A DNA stretch of 64,000 bases, from the NCBI GenBank assembly GCA_963741355.1, contig CAVUIG010000004.1, positions 155,034 through 219,033 on the forward strand, given 5' to 3'. The notes under the pieces were generated by a model. That model did no database searches. It was given only the letters and a program-made list of their open reading frames with translations, and was not told the origin of the DNA. Below, piece by piece: positions 10,530 to 18,730 of the stretch. Position 1 is the first letter of the stretch. The number at the start of each line of letters is the position of its first letter. The translations under genes were made by a program, and so were the position numbers. Origin of the DNA: CAIWHR01 sp963741355 (lineage in GTDB: Bacteria > Pseudomonadota > Gammaproteobacteria > Burkholderiales > Casimicrobiaceae).

Positions 10530-11262
10530 ATGGCGCTCTCCGCACTGATCAGCGCATGGCTCGCCGGAGCCCTCGGCGGCGCGCATTGTCTCGCGATGTG
10601 CGGAGGCTTTCTCGCGGCGATGTCGGGCGCCGCGGCACAAGGGGGCGTCCGCCCGCTGCTGCCGGCGCGCTCCCTTCTGCTGCGGCAGGTGCCCTACAAC
10701 CTCGGGCGGATCGCCACCTACGCGCTGCTCGGCGCGGCTTTCGGCGCGGCGGGCGCGGTCACGATGAGCGCGTCGGCGGGATTGCCGGTGCAGCGCGCGC
10801 TCTACGTGACGGCGAATGTGTTTCTGCTGCTGCTTGCATTCGCCATGGTCGGCCCGCGCCGCGCCTTCGCGCCGCTCGAGCGCGCCGGCGCCGCGATCTT
10901 CGGCCGCATCGTGCCGGCGATTCGGCCGCTGCTCACGCACGACGCCGCGGGCGCCCGGTTCGTCGTCGGCATGTTCTGGGGCCTCGTGCCGTGCGCGCTG
11001 GTGTACGGCGTCCTGCCGGTCGCGCTGTTCGCGGGCGGACCGGTCGAGGGCGCCGCCGTGATGCTCGCGTTCGGACTTGGGCACACTTCCGAATCTCGTC
11101 GCCGTCGGCTGGCTGATGGCGCGCGCGAGGCGCTGGTTCGACGGCCCGGCGGTGCGCTACGCCGCCGCCGCGCTGCTCGCCGCATTCGCGGCGGTCGGCA
11201 TCTGGCGCGCGCTCACGGCGGCCGGAACTCTTGCCCAGGGCCCGTTCTGTCTGACGCCGTGA
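10530..11262 (+). CDS. SafE/DsbD_2-type membrane protein of the cbb3 cluster, one frameshift
   Basis: About 244 residues and six membrane helices. It has the paired motifs AHCLAMCGGF near the N terminus and GLVPCALVY in the middle, the hallmarks of the DsbD_2 / sulfite exporter TauE-SafE group usually encoded beside ccoIS-NOQP and thought to move copper or another metal. The frame breaks near 11083: deleting one G (cttgGgcacac) joins LAFGLG to TLPNLVAVGWLMARA and the gene ends at 11260-11262. Function in metal supply to the oxidase is inference from context and from the Cys motifs. Confidence 0.8.
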
Positions 11263-12476
11263 AGCGCGCGACGCGCATGTGCGGCGCGAGCCCGCGCCGC
11301 GCGCTCGCCGCAGGACCTGCGAGCGTGAATTCCGTCCCGGATCCGCGAACGTTTCCCGATCCGGCGCTGGCGGCGGCACCCGTGCGCGAGATCATCGCAC
11401 TGGCGCAGGCGAGCCTCGCCGCCGCAACCGGAGAGGCCGCTCGCTCGCTCGAGCTCGATCTGCGCGCGGCGTTGCGACGATGCGTCGACGACGGCGGCGA
11501 TCTCGCCGGGTTGATCGCGGCCGCACCGTCGGTCGACGTCGCGCGACAGCTATGGCGGCAGCTCGACCTGTTCGCGGCGGCGCACGACACCGACGCCGGG
11601 CTTTCGGCGCGCATCTTCGCGATTCCGCTCGTCATCGTCGCCGGAAAGGAAGGCGAGCAGGTCGACGTCATGCTTCCGGGCACGCTGCGCGATCCCGGGA
11701 CCTTCGTCGGAATTCTGCGCGAGCACGGCGCGCTGCGCGGCAATCGCACCTTCGCTCTGGCGGATTCGCTCGTGCCGGCCGAAGCGCTCGACGTCGCGCG
11801 GCTGCCCGAGATCCTCGAGTGGCAACGGCTGCCCGACACTGCGGCTGCGAACGCGCAGACGGGGATTCGCGCCTTGCCGCCCGCGCCGATCCATGTCAGC
11901 GCGGGACGCGAAGGCGTGCATCTGCGGTTCCTGGTCGGGACCGCGCTCGCGCGTTCCGGTGTCGACCTCTTCGGCGAAGCGGAGGTCGGCGCATGGGGAG
12001 TGCCGTTCGCGCAGGCACTCGGCAAGGCGCTCGGCGCCGGCGGCACCACCGTGCTTGCATTGCCGCGCGCGCCGCAGCGCCCCTTGCCGGCGGTTGCCGC
12101 CGGGCGCGCCGCGCAGCGCGAAGTGGCGGCGCAGATCTTCGCGAGCAACGCGATACGGCGCCTGCGCGGCGCCGTCGGCGAGCCCGTCGCGGTGATCAGT
12201 GCGCACCGGGCTGCCGATGCCGTCGGGGGAGGCGAGCTGCGCCTGTCGTTGTCGTCGGTGTTCGAGCCGCGCGACGCGGAAGGATTCCGCTGCCCGCTCG
12301 GTCCGCTCGATCGCGCGTCCGATGTGGCGGCCATGCTGACCGAGCTCCTGCGCGATTGCCGCGTCACCGACATTCGCGTGCTCTCCGGCGTGCATCCGGA
12401 TCGCGACGCCGCGACGGGCGCGCCGCTGCTGTTCAAGCCGGAAACCATTCCGCCAGGCGCGGCGCCGCTGAATTGA
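11259..12476 (+). CDS. conserved-looking protein of unknown function
   Basis: About 405 residues, soluble, no signal peptide or membrane helix, and no domain I recognise. GTG at 11259 overlaps the preceding stop (GTGA), which suggests coupling; ATG at 11277 or GTG at 11323 are alternative starts. The middle part, with IFAIPLVIVAGKEGEQVDV, and the last third, with GEPVAVISAHR and RLSLSSVFEPRD, look like alternating strands and helices of a globular enzyme or regulatory protein. Only the overlap links it to the oxidase cluster; codon use looks like the neighbours. Intact over its full length, which supports it being real. Confidence 0.65.
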   Translation: MKRATRMCGASPRRALAAGPASVNSVPDPRTFPDPALAAAPVREIIALAQASLAAATGEAARSLELDLRAALRRCVDDGGDLAGLIAAAPSVDVARQLWRQLDLFAAAHDTDAGLSARIFAIPLVIVAGKEGEQVDVMLPGTLRDPGTFVGILREHGALRGNRTFALADSLVPAEALDVARLPEILEWQRLPDTAAANAQTGIRALPPAPIHVSAGREGVHLRFLVGTALARSGVDLFGEAEVGAWGVPFAQALGKALGAGGTTVLALPRAPQRPLPAVAAGRAAQREVAAQIFASNAIRRLRGAVGEPVAVISAHRAADAVGGGELRLSLSSVFEPRDAEGFRCPLGPLDRASDVAAMLTELLRDCRVTDIRVLSGVHPDRDAATGAPLLFKPETIPPGAAPLN

Positions 12477-12482
12477 GCGGCG

Positions 12483-13262
12483 TCAGGCGATGACGCTGTG
12501 CGGCTCCTGTATCGCTTCGCGCCGCTTCACGCGCCCGGCGCCGCTGACTTTCTTGGTCACCTCGGGGTTCCCGAGGTAGTCGACGGTGCCCGCGCCGGAG
12601 ATCTCGACGTCGAGCGTCTTGGCCGCATTGACGACGACGCGCCCGGCGCCGCTCACCGCGATTCGCGCCTGCTCGCTCGCAAGGCCCGCCGCGCGGTAGT
12701 CCCCGGCACCCGAGATCGAGATCGACTGCTCGGCGGCGCGGCCGGCGACGTCCGCCTTGATCGCGCCGGATCCGTCGAAGGCGAACACCTTGGCATCGAG
12801 CGCGCCGAGGCGCAGCGTGGCGGCGCCCATCGCCGAGATGGCGAGGCGGTCGACCTTCAATTCGTCGGCCCGGATGCTCACCGTGCCCGCGGCGGAGATG
12901 GCCTCGAGATTCCTGAACGTGACGACGATCCGTGGCGTTCGCGCGCCGCCGCCGAAAAGGAACGACCAGAAGCGCCGCCGCTCCGAGCTCTGGATCGTCA
13001 GCGTGCCGTCGCGGACCTCGGTCCGGATGTCGGGCAGCGAGCGCGCGGACGCCTCGACGGCGACCGAGGGCTCGCTGCCCTGGACCAGCACCACGTCGGC
13101 CGTGCCGTCGACCTTGATCCGCGAAAATGCCGGCACCGCGCGCTGCTCGGTCGTGACCCCTCCCGGGTGGCGGCGATGGCCCCGATCGAGCGCGTACCAG
13201 GCCGCCGCGACGACGACGGCGAGCGCGATCACGAGCAGGACGGGCAACGCCAGGCGTTTCAT
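12483..13262 (-). CDS. GIN-domain (DUF2807) exported protein
   Basis: A 259-residue protein with an N-terminal signal or anchor (MKRLALPVLLVIALAVVVAA) and a putative auto-transporter adhesin head GIN domain. The domain shows repeated S-G-A-G or S-A-A-G turns (ISAAGTV, ISGAGDY, VSGAGRV, ISGAGTV, VSGAGRV), the pattern of a right-handed beta-helix. Start chosen at 13262 because the hydrophobic segment begins there; the open frame extends 22 codons further without support. Probably periplasmic or outer-surface; molecular role unknown. Convergent with the preceding gene. Confidence 0.85.
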   Translation of the reverse strand: MKRLALPVLLVIALAVVVAAAWYALDRGHRRHPGGVTTEQRAVPAFSRIKVDGTADVVLVQGSEPSVAVEASARSLPDIRTEVRDGTLTIQSSERRRFWSFLFGGGARTPRIVVTFRNLEAISAAGTVSIRADELKVDRLAISAMGAATLRLGALDAKVFAFDGSGAIKADVAGRAAEQSISISGAGDYRAAGLASEQARIAVSGAGRVVVNAAKTLDVEISGAGTVDYLGNPEVTKKVSGAGRVKRREAIQEPHSVIA

Positions 13263-13384
13263 CGGAGGGCCTCGCAAAGGGGCGGCATGACCGTTAGATG
13301 CGCCGATGCGCCACGCCGGATTCGCCATCGGCGCGTTCGCGACGACGCCCGGGATGATAGCGCGGGACGGGCGCGCGGCGAGGC

Positions 13385-13390
13385 TATAAT
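13385..13390 (+). promoter_or_regulatory. -10 element of the ppa promoter
   Basis: A perfect TATAAT lies 30 bases before the ppa ATG; no convincing -35 hexamer is seen at 16-18 bases upstream. The short untranslated leader that results has no clear ribosome site. Confidence 0.4.
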
Positions 13391-13420
13391 CGCCGGCCCA
13401 GCCTCCGCCCGCCTTCTCCC

Positions 13421-13966
13421 ATGAATCTCGACCGTGTGCCCGCCGGCAAGGATGCCCCCGAGGATTGCAACGTGATCATCGAGATCCCGATGCGCGGCGA
13501 TCCGATCAAGTACGAAGTCGACAAGGAGACCGGCGCGGTGTTCGTCGACCGCTTCATGTCGACGTCGATGCACTATCCGTGCAACTACGGCTACATCCCC
13601 CGGACCCTCTCCGACGACGGCGATCCCTGCGACGTGCTGGTGCTCTCGCCGGTGCCTCTCATCACCGGCGTCGTCGTGCGCTGCCGCCCGATCGGGATGC
13701 TCAAGATGGACGACGAGGCGGGCGGCGACGCGAAGATCCTCGCGGTGCCGATCGACAAGCTGTCGGGTCTCTACCGGGCGATCAAGTCGCCACGCGACCT
13801 GCCCGAGATCACGACGCAGCAGATCGCGCATTTCTTCGAGCATTACAAGGACCTCGAGCCGGGAAAGTGGGTGCGCATCTCGAGCTGGGTCGAAGCCGCC
13901 GAGGCGAAGCGGGAGATCCTGGACGGCATCGCGCGCTACGAGGCCGCGGTGGCGAAGCCCAAGTAG
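13421..13966 (+). CDS. ppa: inorganic pyrophosphatase
   Basis: Soluble family I pyrophosphatase, 181 residues, which hydrolyses the pyrophosphate released by biosynthesis. The metal-binding signature DDGDPCDVLVL is at residues 65-75, with KYEVDKETG and the Tyr/Asp-rich FMSTSMHYPCNYGYIP stretch before it. Length is normal for the bacterial hexameric enzyme. Intact. Followed 13 bases later by an acetyltransferase gene. Confidence 0.97.
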   Translation: MNLDRVPAGKDAPEDCNVIIEIPMRGDPIKYEVDKETGAVFVDRFMSTSMHYPCNYGYIPRTLSDDGDPCDVLVLSPVPLITGVVVRCRPIGMLKMDDEAGGDAKILAVPIDKLSGLYRAIKSPRDLPEITTQQIAHFFEHYKDLEPGKWVRISSWVEAAEAKREILDGIARYEAAVAKPK

Positions 13967-13979
13967 CGATTCCGACGCG

Positions 13980-14450
13980 ATGGAAGCGATTTCGTCGCCG
14001 CCGCCCTTTGAGGCCCGCCGCGGCGGCTACGAGGTGTCGACGGACCCCGCGCGGCTCGACCTCGACGTGATTCACGGCTTTCTCGCGACGAGCTATTGGT
14101 CGCCGGGAATTCCGCGCGCGACGGTCGAGCGGGCGATCGCCGGATCGCTCAACTTCGGCCTGTACGCGGACGATGCTCAGATCGGATTCGCGCGCGTCGT
14201 CACCGACCGCGCGACGTTTGCCTATCTCGCCGACGTGTTCGTGCTGCCCGCGCACCGCGGCTCGGGTCTCGGCGTGTGGCTCGTGGAATGCGTTCTCGCG
14301 CACCCGGCGCTGGCCGGGCTCCGCCGCTTCACGCTCGCGACGCGCACCGCGCATGCGCTGTACGCGCGATTCGGGTTCACGCCGCTCGCGCACCCGGAAT
14401 ACCAGATGGAGATCAGCCGGCCGGACCTCTACCTCGCGCCGGACGCCTGA
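13980..14450 (+). CDS. GNAT family N-acetyltransferase
   Basis: A 156-residue acetyl-CoA-dependent acyltransferase. The pyrophosphate-binding loop HRGSGLGVWLVE is at about residues 93-104, followed by the C-terminal RTAHALYARFGFTPL beta-bulge typical of GNAT folds. Substrate unknown. Probably cotranscribed with ppa (13-base gap). Convergent with the RDD gene. Confidence 0.85.
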   Translation: MEAISSPPPFEARRGGYEVSTDPARLDLDVIHGFLATSYWSPGIPRATVERAIAGSLNFGLYADDAQIGFARVVTDRATFAYLADVFVLPAHRGSGLGVWLVECVLAHPALAGLRRFTLATRTAHALYARFGFTPLAHPEYQMEISRPDLYLAPDA

Positions 14451-14460
14451 CGGTGGGTGT

Positions 14461-14997
14461 TCACGCCGCGACGACGAGGCGCGTTCCGGCGATGCGGTCG
14501 TGCAGGAACTGGCGGTCCGCGTCGGCCGCCGCCCACAGGAAATTGAGCGCGACGAGCGGGAGTGCCAGCGCACCGGCGCCAAAGGGGCGCAGCGCAAGGT
14601 AGCCGGCGAGCGCCAGCACCGGGCCGATCCATGCGGACAGGTAGCGCGTGAATGCGATCCGGCGGTCGACGCGCGCGCCGTCGCGCCGGACGAGCGCGAT
14701 GCGCCACGTCTTCATCGGCAGCGTGCGGCGTCCGCCCGACCACGAGGCGACGCAATAGACGGCACCGGCGCCGAACACCACCGCGAGCGAGAGCGCACGC
14801 GCCGGCGCGTCGGGAATGCGCAGCGCGTTTGCGTCCTGCGCCGGCGGAACCAGCGGCAGCGTGACGAATCCCGCGATGAGCAACAGCGCGCCGAGGACCA
14901 TCGTCTCGTAGGCGAGCGAGGCGAGCCGGCGCGGGAGCGACGCGTTCGACAACGGCAGGTGAGGCGGAGCGGGCGGCGCGGGCGCGTCGCGGCTCAC
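14461..14997 (-). CDS. RDD family membrane protein
   Basis: About 178 residues with four hydrophobic segments and an RDD-like domain: LPRRLASLAYETMVLGALLL at the start of the first helix, the conserved TLPMKTWRIALV loop, and DADRQFLHDRIAGTRLV at the end. GTG at 14997 (VSRDAPAPP) is the best start, eight bases after the DUF3106 stop; the longer open frame upstream overlaps that gene. Role in transport is only suggested for the family. Last gene of the sigma-factor operon. Confidence 0.82.
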   Translation of the reverse strand: MSRDAPAPPAPPHLPLSNASLPRRLASLAYETMVLGALLLIAGFVTLPLVPPAQDANALRIPDAPARALSLAVVFGAGAVYCVASWSGGRRTLPMKTWRIALVRRDGARVDRRIAFTRYLSAWIGPVLALAGYLALRPFGAGALALPLVALNFLWAAADADRQFLHDRIAGTRLVVAA

Positions 14998-15004
14998 GCA
15001 ACGC

Positions 15005-15534
15005 TCAGCGCGTGGATTGCGGCGCCGCGCCCGGCGGCGGATTCGCGGGGACGGCAGGCGCGGGCGACGGCGCGCCCCCCGCGGGCTTTCTTGCGGGTGT
15101 GCTCGCCGCGGGCGCGACGGGCGGTGCCTTCGCGGCAAGCTCGCGCTTCTTCTCCGGGGGCAGGCTGGAGTACTCCTCCCAGCGCTGGCGGACTTCCTGC
15201 TTTTGCTCGGGAGGCAGTTGCTTCATCGCCTTGTACTGCTCGCGTGCGGCCTGCCGCTGCTGCGGCGTCAAGCTCGGCCCACGTGCGCATGTTGTCGCGG
15301 ACCTTCTCCTGTTCCGCCGGCGAAAGGGTCGGATAACGTTGCGCGATCGCGCGCCACTTCTGCTTGCGTTGCGCGTCGAGCTTGTCCCAGTCGCCCGCGA
15401 GCGGCGAGAGCACCTGCTTCTCGGCCGGAGGGAGCTCGGCCCACGACGGCGAGCGCAGCGCGACGGGCGGCGCCGCGAGCGCACTCGCGGCCAGCGCGCC
15501 CGCGAGCGTGATGATCGCGAGCGTGTCGCGGATC
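15005..15534 (-). CDS. DUF3106 family exported protein, one frameshift
   Basis: Periplasmic protein of about 175 residues. A hydrophobic export signal (TLAIITLAGALAASALA) is followed by repeated Pro/Gln-rich helices of the DUF3106 type, with W-x-x-L and LSPxEQ motifs (WAELPPAEKQVLSPL, WRAIAQRYPTLSPAEQ, WAELTPQQRQAAREQ, YKAMKQLPPEQKQEV). The frame breaks near 15278: dropping one T (gagctTgacgcc) restores WAELTPQQRQ and the gene ends at 15005. The start codon is unclear; there is no ATG near the signal and the coding frame overlaps the end of the DUF3619 gene. Function unknown; possibly a stress sensor served by the linked sigma factor. Confidence 0.75.
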
Positions 15535-15940
15535 AGTCGTCGTCGCCGGCGTGCTTCAGCCAAGCTTGGAATCCGCGGTCCAGGTAGGCGTCGAGCGGCA
15601 GGTCCGAGGACAGGATCGCCGCGTCGGTTTCCTCGATGTCGAGCTGCTGCTGGTAAGCCTGCCATTGCTGCCAGGCGAGGCTCGCGACGACGATGAGGAC
15701 GATGCCGAGCCAGAGCTTGCCGCTGGCCCAGAACCGCCCGCCGCCGCCCGCGGTTCCCGAGCCCGCGAGCGCATAGTTCGGCGCGAGCCCCATCGCCGGG
15801 GCCCGCTTCGGGTCGCCGAGGCGTGCCAGGGCCGCCTCGCGCGCGAGCTGCAGCCGGTAGGTCGTGCCCGCCTTGAGCCCGGCCGCGCCCCGATCGAGGT
15901 AAGTGGTTATTTTCTTGGCGAATTCTTCGTCGACGGTCAT
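15533..15940 (-). CDS. DUF3619 family membrane protein, probable sigma-factor partner
   Basis: A 135-residue protein with one central helix (about residues 73-92, LWLGIVLIVVASLAWQQW). The N-terminal cytoplasmic part (EEFAKKITTYLDRGAAGLK, then TTYRLQLAREAALAR) resembles a short helical anti-sigma-like segment and the C terminus is outside. Its ATG overlaps the last codons of the sigma gene. The single-helix topology and the coupling fit an anti-sigma role, but that is inference; the family has no proven function known to me. Confidence 0.82.
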   Translation of the reverse strand: MTVDEEFAKKITTYLDRGAAGLKAGTTYRLQLAREAALARLGDPKRAPAMGLAPNYALAGSGTAGGGGRFWASGKLWLGIVLIVVASLAWQQWQAYQQQLDIEETDAAILSSDLPLDAYLDRGFQAWLKHAGDDD

Positions 15941-16506
15941 GGTTTCACCCCTTTTGCCTTGAGCATCTCCGCCAAGGCATGGACGGCACGCGAGCAATGG
16001 GTCTTGACGCTTCCCTCCGAGCAGCCCATCGCGACCGCGGTCTCCGCCACATCGAGCTCTTCCCAGTAACGTAACAGAAAGGCTTCCCGTTGACGCGCCG
16101 GCAGCCGGGTCAGCGCCTGCTCGATTGTCCTCATGATCTGCGCCTGTTCGAGCTGCTCCGCGGGATCGGCGTTCGCGTTCGAGTCGGACTTGGCCCGCAA
16201 GGTTTCCAGCGGGTCGAATTCGTCGTCCTTTTCGTCGCCGCGGCCCAGTGCCGAGAGCACGGTCGTCCACGTCGTCCGGACCTTCTGCCGGCGGAAGTGA
16301 TCGTGGATGGTGTTTTGCAGAATCCGCTGGAAAAGCAGCGGAAGCTCGGCGGCGGGCTTGTCCGAATACTTTTCGGTCAGCTTCAGCATCGCGTCCTGCA
16401 CGACGTCCAGCGCCGAATGGTCGTCGCGCAACGCGAACGCTGCCTGCTTGAAGGCGCGGCGTTCGACGGCGGCGAGAAAGGCCGAAATTTCCTTGAAGGT
16501 GGCCAG
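15937..16506 (-). CDS. ECF-type RNA polymerase sigma factor
   Basis: Region 2 (ALRDDHSALDVVQDAMLKL, with the D-x-V-Q-D-A core) and region 4 (LTRLPARQREAFLLRYWEE followed by the helix-turn-helix of MGCSEGSVKTHCSRA) are both clear. A negatively charged linker separates them. Coding continues upstream of the first TTG, through FKEISAFLAAVERRAFKQ, the usual start of this betaproteobacterial sigma, but no ATG or GTG is found; CTG at 16506 or a masked codon is likely, so the start is uncertain. A TATAAT at 16616-16611 could be its promoter. Heads the DUF3619-DUF3106-RDD operon. Confidence 0.85.
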   Translation of the reverse strand: MATFKEISAFLAAVERRAFKQAAFALRDDHSALDVVQDAMLKLTEKYSDKPAAELPLLFQRILQNTIHDHFRRQKVRTTWTTVLSALGRGDEKDDEFDPLETLRAKSDSNANADPAEQLEQAQIMRTIEQALTRLPARQREAFLLRYWEELDVAETAVAMGCSEGSVKTHCSRAVHALAEMLKAKGVKP

Positions 16507-16926
16507 GGAGGAATCCGTCGGGTGGGCGGGCGGCTCGGGGCTCTGCGCGACCGAACGTCCCCGGGGGGCGCAATTTTCGGCCCGGATCGCCGGTCCGCGC
16601 GAATGAATCGATTATAGGGCGGCGCCGCGGGATCGCTGTTGTGCGGTGCAGCGGGCTTGACCGATACGCCGGCCGCGGGTAAGGTTTTGGGGTCGGCGGG
16701 AGACCTCCGATGCTGTGATGCAGCAGGGGCCGCAAAAATCCCCTCCGTGGACGCCACAAGTGTCTCCGGAGCACCCTCGGGAGCGGCCGGCAGTTCCCCG
16801 ATTCGGCTTTCTACCCGAGCCAAGCCTTGGTGGGCGCGTTTATCCCCTTCACGCGCCATGCGGTTCTGCGGTTCCCCGCGCGTCGCGGCGCACGGGGCGG
16901 CAACCCCTTTCGAACAGGGCCATGAC
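16507..16926. other. 420-base divergent control region between sigma factor and ilvI
   Basis: Holds a TATAAT hexamer on the minus strand (16616-16611) for the sigma operon. No protein-coding feature convinced me; the in-frame extension of ilvI upstream of 16927 is unlikely because family members start at the M-x-L-T-G motif. I searched for an Ile/Val/Leu-rich leader peptide before ilvI and did not find one. Confidence 0.5.
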
Positions 16927-18633
16927 ATGCAACTGACGGGTGCGGAAATCGTCATCCGCTGCCTCCAGGAAGAAGGCGTCGAGTACGTCTTCGGCTATCC
17001 GGGCGGCGCGGTGCTCAACATCTACGACGCGTTCTTCCAGCAGGACAAGGTGAAGCACGTGCTGGTGCGGCACGAGCAGGGCGCCGTGCACGCGGCCGAC
17101 GGCTACTCGCGGTCGAGCGAGAAGATCGGCGTCGCGCTGGTGACCTCGGGGCCGGGCGTCACCAACGCGGTGACCGGCATCGCGACCGCGTACATGGACT
17201 CGATCCCGCTCGTGATCCTCACCGGGCAGGTGCCGACGCATGCGATCGGCCAGGACGCGTTCCAGGAGTGCGACACGGTCGGCATCACGCGTCCGTGCGT
17301 GAAGCACAACTTCCTCGTGAAGGACGTGAAGGACCTCGCCGTCACGATCAAGAAGGCGTTCTACCTCGCCGCGACCGGGCGGCCCGGCCCGGTGCTGGTC
17401 GACATCCCGAAGGACGTCACGCAGGCGTCCACCGAGTTCTCGTATCCGAAGAGCGTTTCGCTGCGCTCGTACAACCCGGTCACCAAGGGGCACGCGGGCC
17501 AGATCAAGAAGGCCGTGCAGCTCCTGCAGGAAGCGAAGCGGCCGATGGTCTACGCCGGCGGGGGCGTCATCCTCAACAACGCGGCGCCGCAGCTGACGCG
17601 CTTCGTGCGCCTCACCGGCTTTCCGTGCACCAACACGCTGATGGGCCTGGGCGGGGTGCCGGGCACCGACCCGCAGTTCACCGGGATGCCGGGGATGCAC
17701 GGCACCTACGAGACGAACATGGCGATGCAGCACTGCGACGTGCTGATCGCGATCGGCGCCCGCTTCGACGACCGCGTCATCGGCAATCCGCAGCATTTCT
17801 TCCGGGCCGACCGCAAGATCATCCACATCGACATCGACCCGTCGTCGATCAGCAAGCGCGTCCGCGTGGACGTGCCGATCGTCGGTTACGTGGGCGAGGT
17901 GCTGGACGAGATGATCAAGCTGCTCGAGTCCTCGCCGACGCGTCCCGATGCCGGCGCGCTGAAGGCGTGGTGGAGCGAGATCAAGGAATGGCAGCGCAAG
18001 GATTGCCTTCGCTACGACACCAAGAGCCCGCTGATCAAGCCACAGGCGGTCGTGCAGAAGCTCTACGAGCTCACCAAGGGGGACGCGTTCATCACCTCCG
18101 ACGTCGGCCAGCACCAGATGTGGGCCGCGCAGTACTACAAGTTCGACAAGCCGCGCCGCTGGATCAACTCGGGCGGGCTGGGCACGATGGGATTCGGTCT
18201 GCCGGCGGCGATGGGGGTCACGCTCGTCAATCCGGGCGCGACGGTCGCCTGCATCACCGGCGAGGCGTCGATCCAGATGTGCATCCAGGAGCTGTCGACC
18301 TGCAAGCAGTACCACCTGCCCATCAAGATCGTGAACCTCAACAACCGCTACATGGGCATGGTCCGGCAGTGGCAGGAGTTCTTCTACGGGAATCGCTACG
18401 CCGAATCGTACATGGACGCGCTGCCGGATTTCGTGAAGCTCGCCGAGGCGTACGGCCACGTCGGGATGAAGATCGAGAAGCCGGGCGACGTCGAAGGCGC
18501 GTTGAAGGAGGCGCTGAAGCTGAAGGACCGCCTCGTGTTCATGGACTTCATCACCGACCAGACGGAGAACGTGTTTCCGATGGTGCCCGGCGGCAAGGGC
18601 CTTACGGAGATGATCCTGGCGGAGGAATTGTGA
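16927..18633 (+). CDS. ilvI: acetolactate synthase large subunit
   Basis: ThDP- and FAD-dependent enzyme (568 residues) that makes acetolactate or acetohydroxybutyrate, the first common step to Val, Leu and Ile. Starts MQLTGAEIVIRCLQEEGVEY as in homologues. The catalytic Glu lies in VRHEQGAVHAADGY, the FAD-binding middle domain follows, and the ThDP-Mg motif begins CITGEASIQMC and closes with NLNNRYMGM. GEA replaces the more common G-E/D-G at the metal loop, a small deviation in the third position. Catalytic partner of ilvH 97 bases downstream. Intact. Confidence 0.97.
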   Translation: MQLTGAEIVIRCLQEEGVEYVFGYPGGAVLNIYDAFFQQDKVKHVLVRHEQGAVHAADGYSRSSEKIGVALVTSGPGVTNAVTGIATAYMDSIPLVILTGQVPTHAIGQDAFQECDTVGITRPCVKHNFLVKDVKDLAVTIKKAFYLAATGRPGPVLVDIPKDVTQASTEFSYPKSVSLRSYNPVTKGHAGQIKKAVQLLQEAKRPMVYAGGGVILNNAAPQLTRFVRLTGFPCTNTLMGLGGVPGTDPQFTGMPGMHGTYETNMAMQHCDVLIAIGARFDDRVIGNPQHFFRADRKIIHIDIDPSSISKRVRVDVPIVGYVGEVLDEMIKLLESSPTRPDAGALKAWWSEIKEWQRKDCLRYDTKSPLIKPQAVVQKLYELTKGDAFITSDVGQHQMWAAQYYKFDKPRRWINSGGLGTMGFGLPAAMGVTLVNPGATVACITGEASIQMCIQELSTCKQYHLPIKIVNLNNRYMGMVRQWQEFFYGNRYAESYMDALPDFVKLAEAYGHVGMKIEKPGDVEGALKEALKLKDRLVFMDFITDQTENVFPMVPGGKGLTEMILAEEL

Positions 18634-18659
18634 GCGCCGACTGGCCGCCGGCGCGTCCG

Positions 18660-18722
18660 CCGGGCCGCCCCAAGGACGCGCTCGCCCCCTCGGGGGGAGG
18701 GCGCGAAGCGCCTTCGGGGGGG
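18660..18722. repeat. GC-rich REP-like palindromic unit between ilvI and ilvH
   Basis: The gap between the acetolactate synthase subunits is filled with a palindromic sequence: ccccctc/gggggg arms around the small hairpin ggcgc-gaa-gcgcc, ending in a run of seven Gs before the ilvH start. Such CCCCTCGGGGGG units are common between genes of Burkholderiales and resemble REP elements. It could fold in the transcript and adjust the ilvI:ilvH ratio. A looser relative lies upstream of murJ (about 59720-59780). Confidence 0.55.
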
Positions 18723-18730
18723 AACTGATC

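Noticed and set aside
16600..16926. Leader-peptide attenuator for ilvI similar to that of leuA
   Set aside because: No short frame rich in Ile, Val or Leu followed by hairpins was found in this region.
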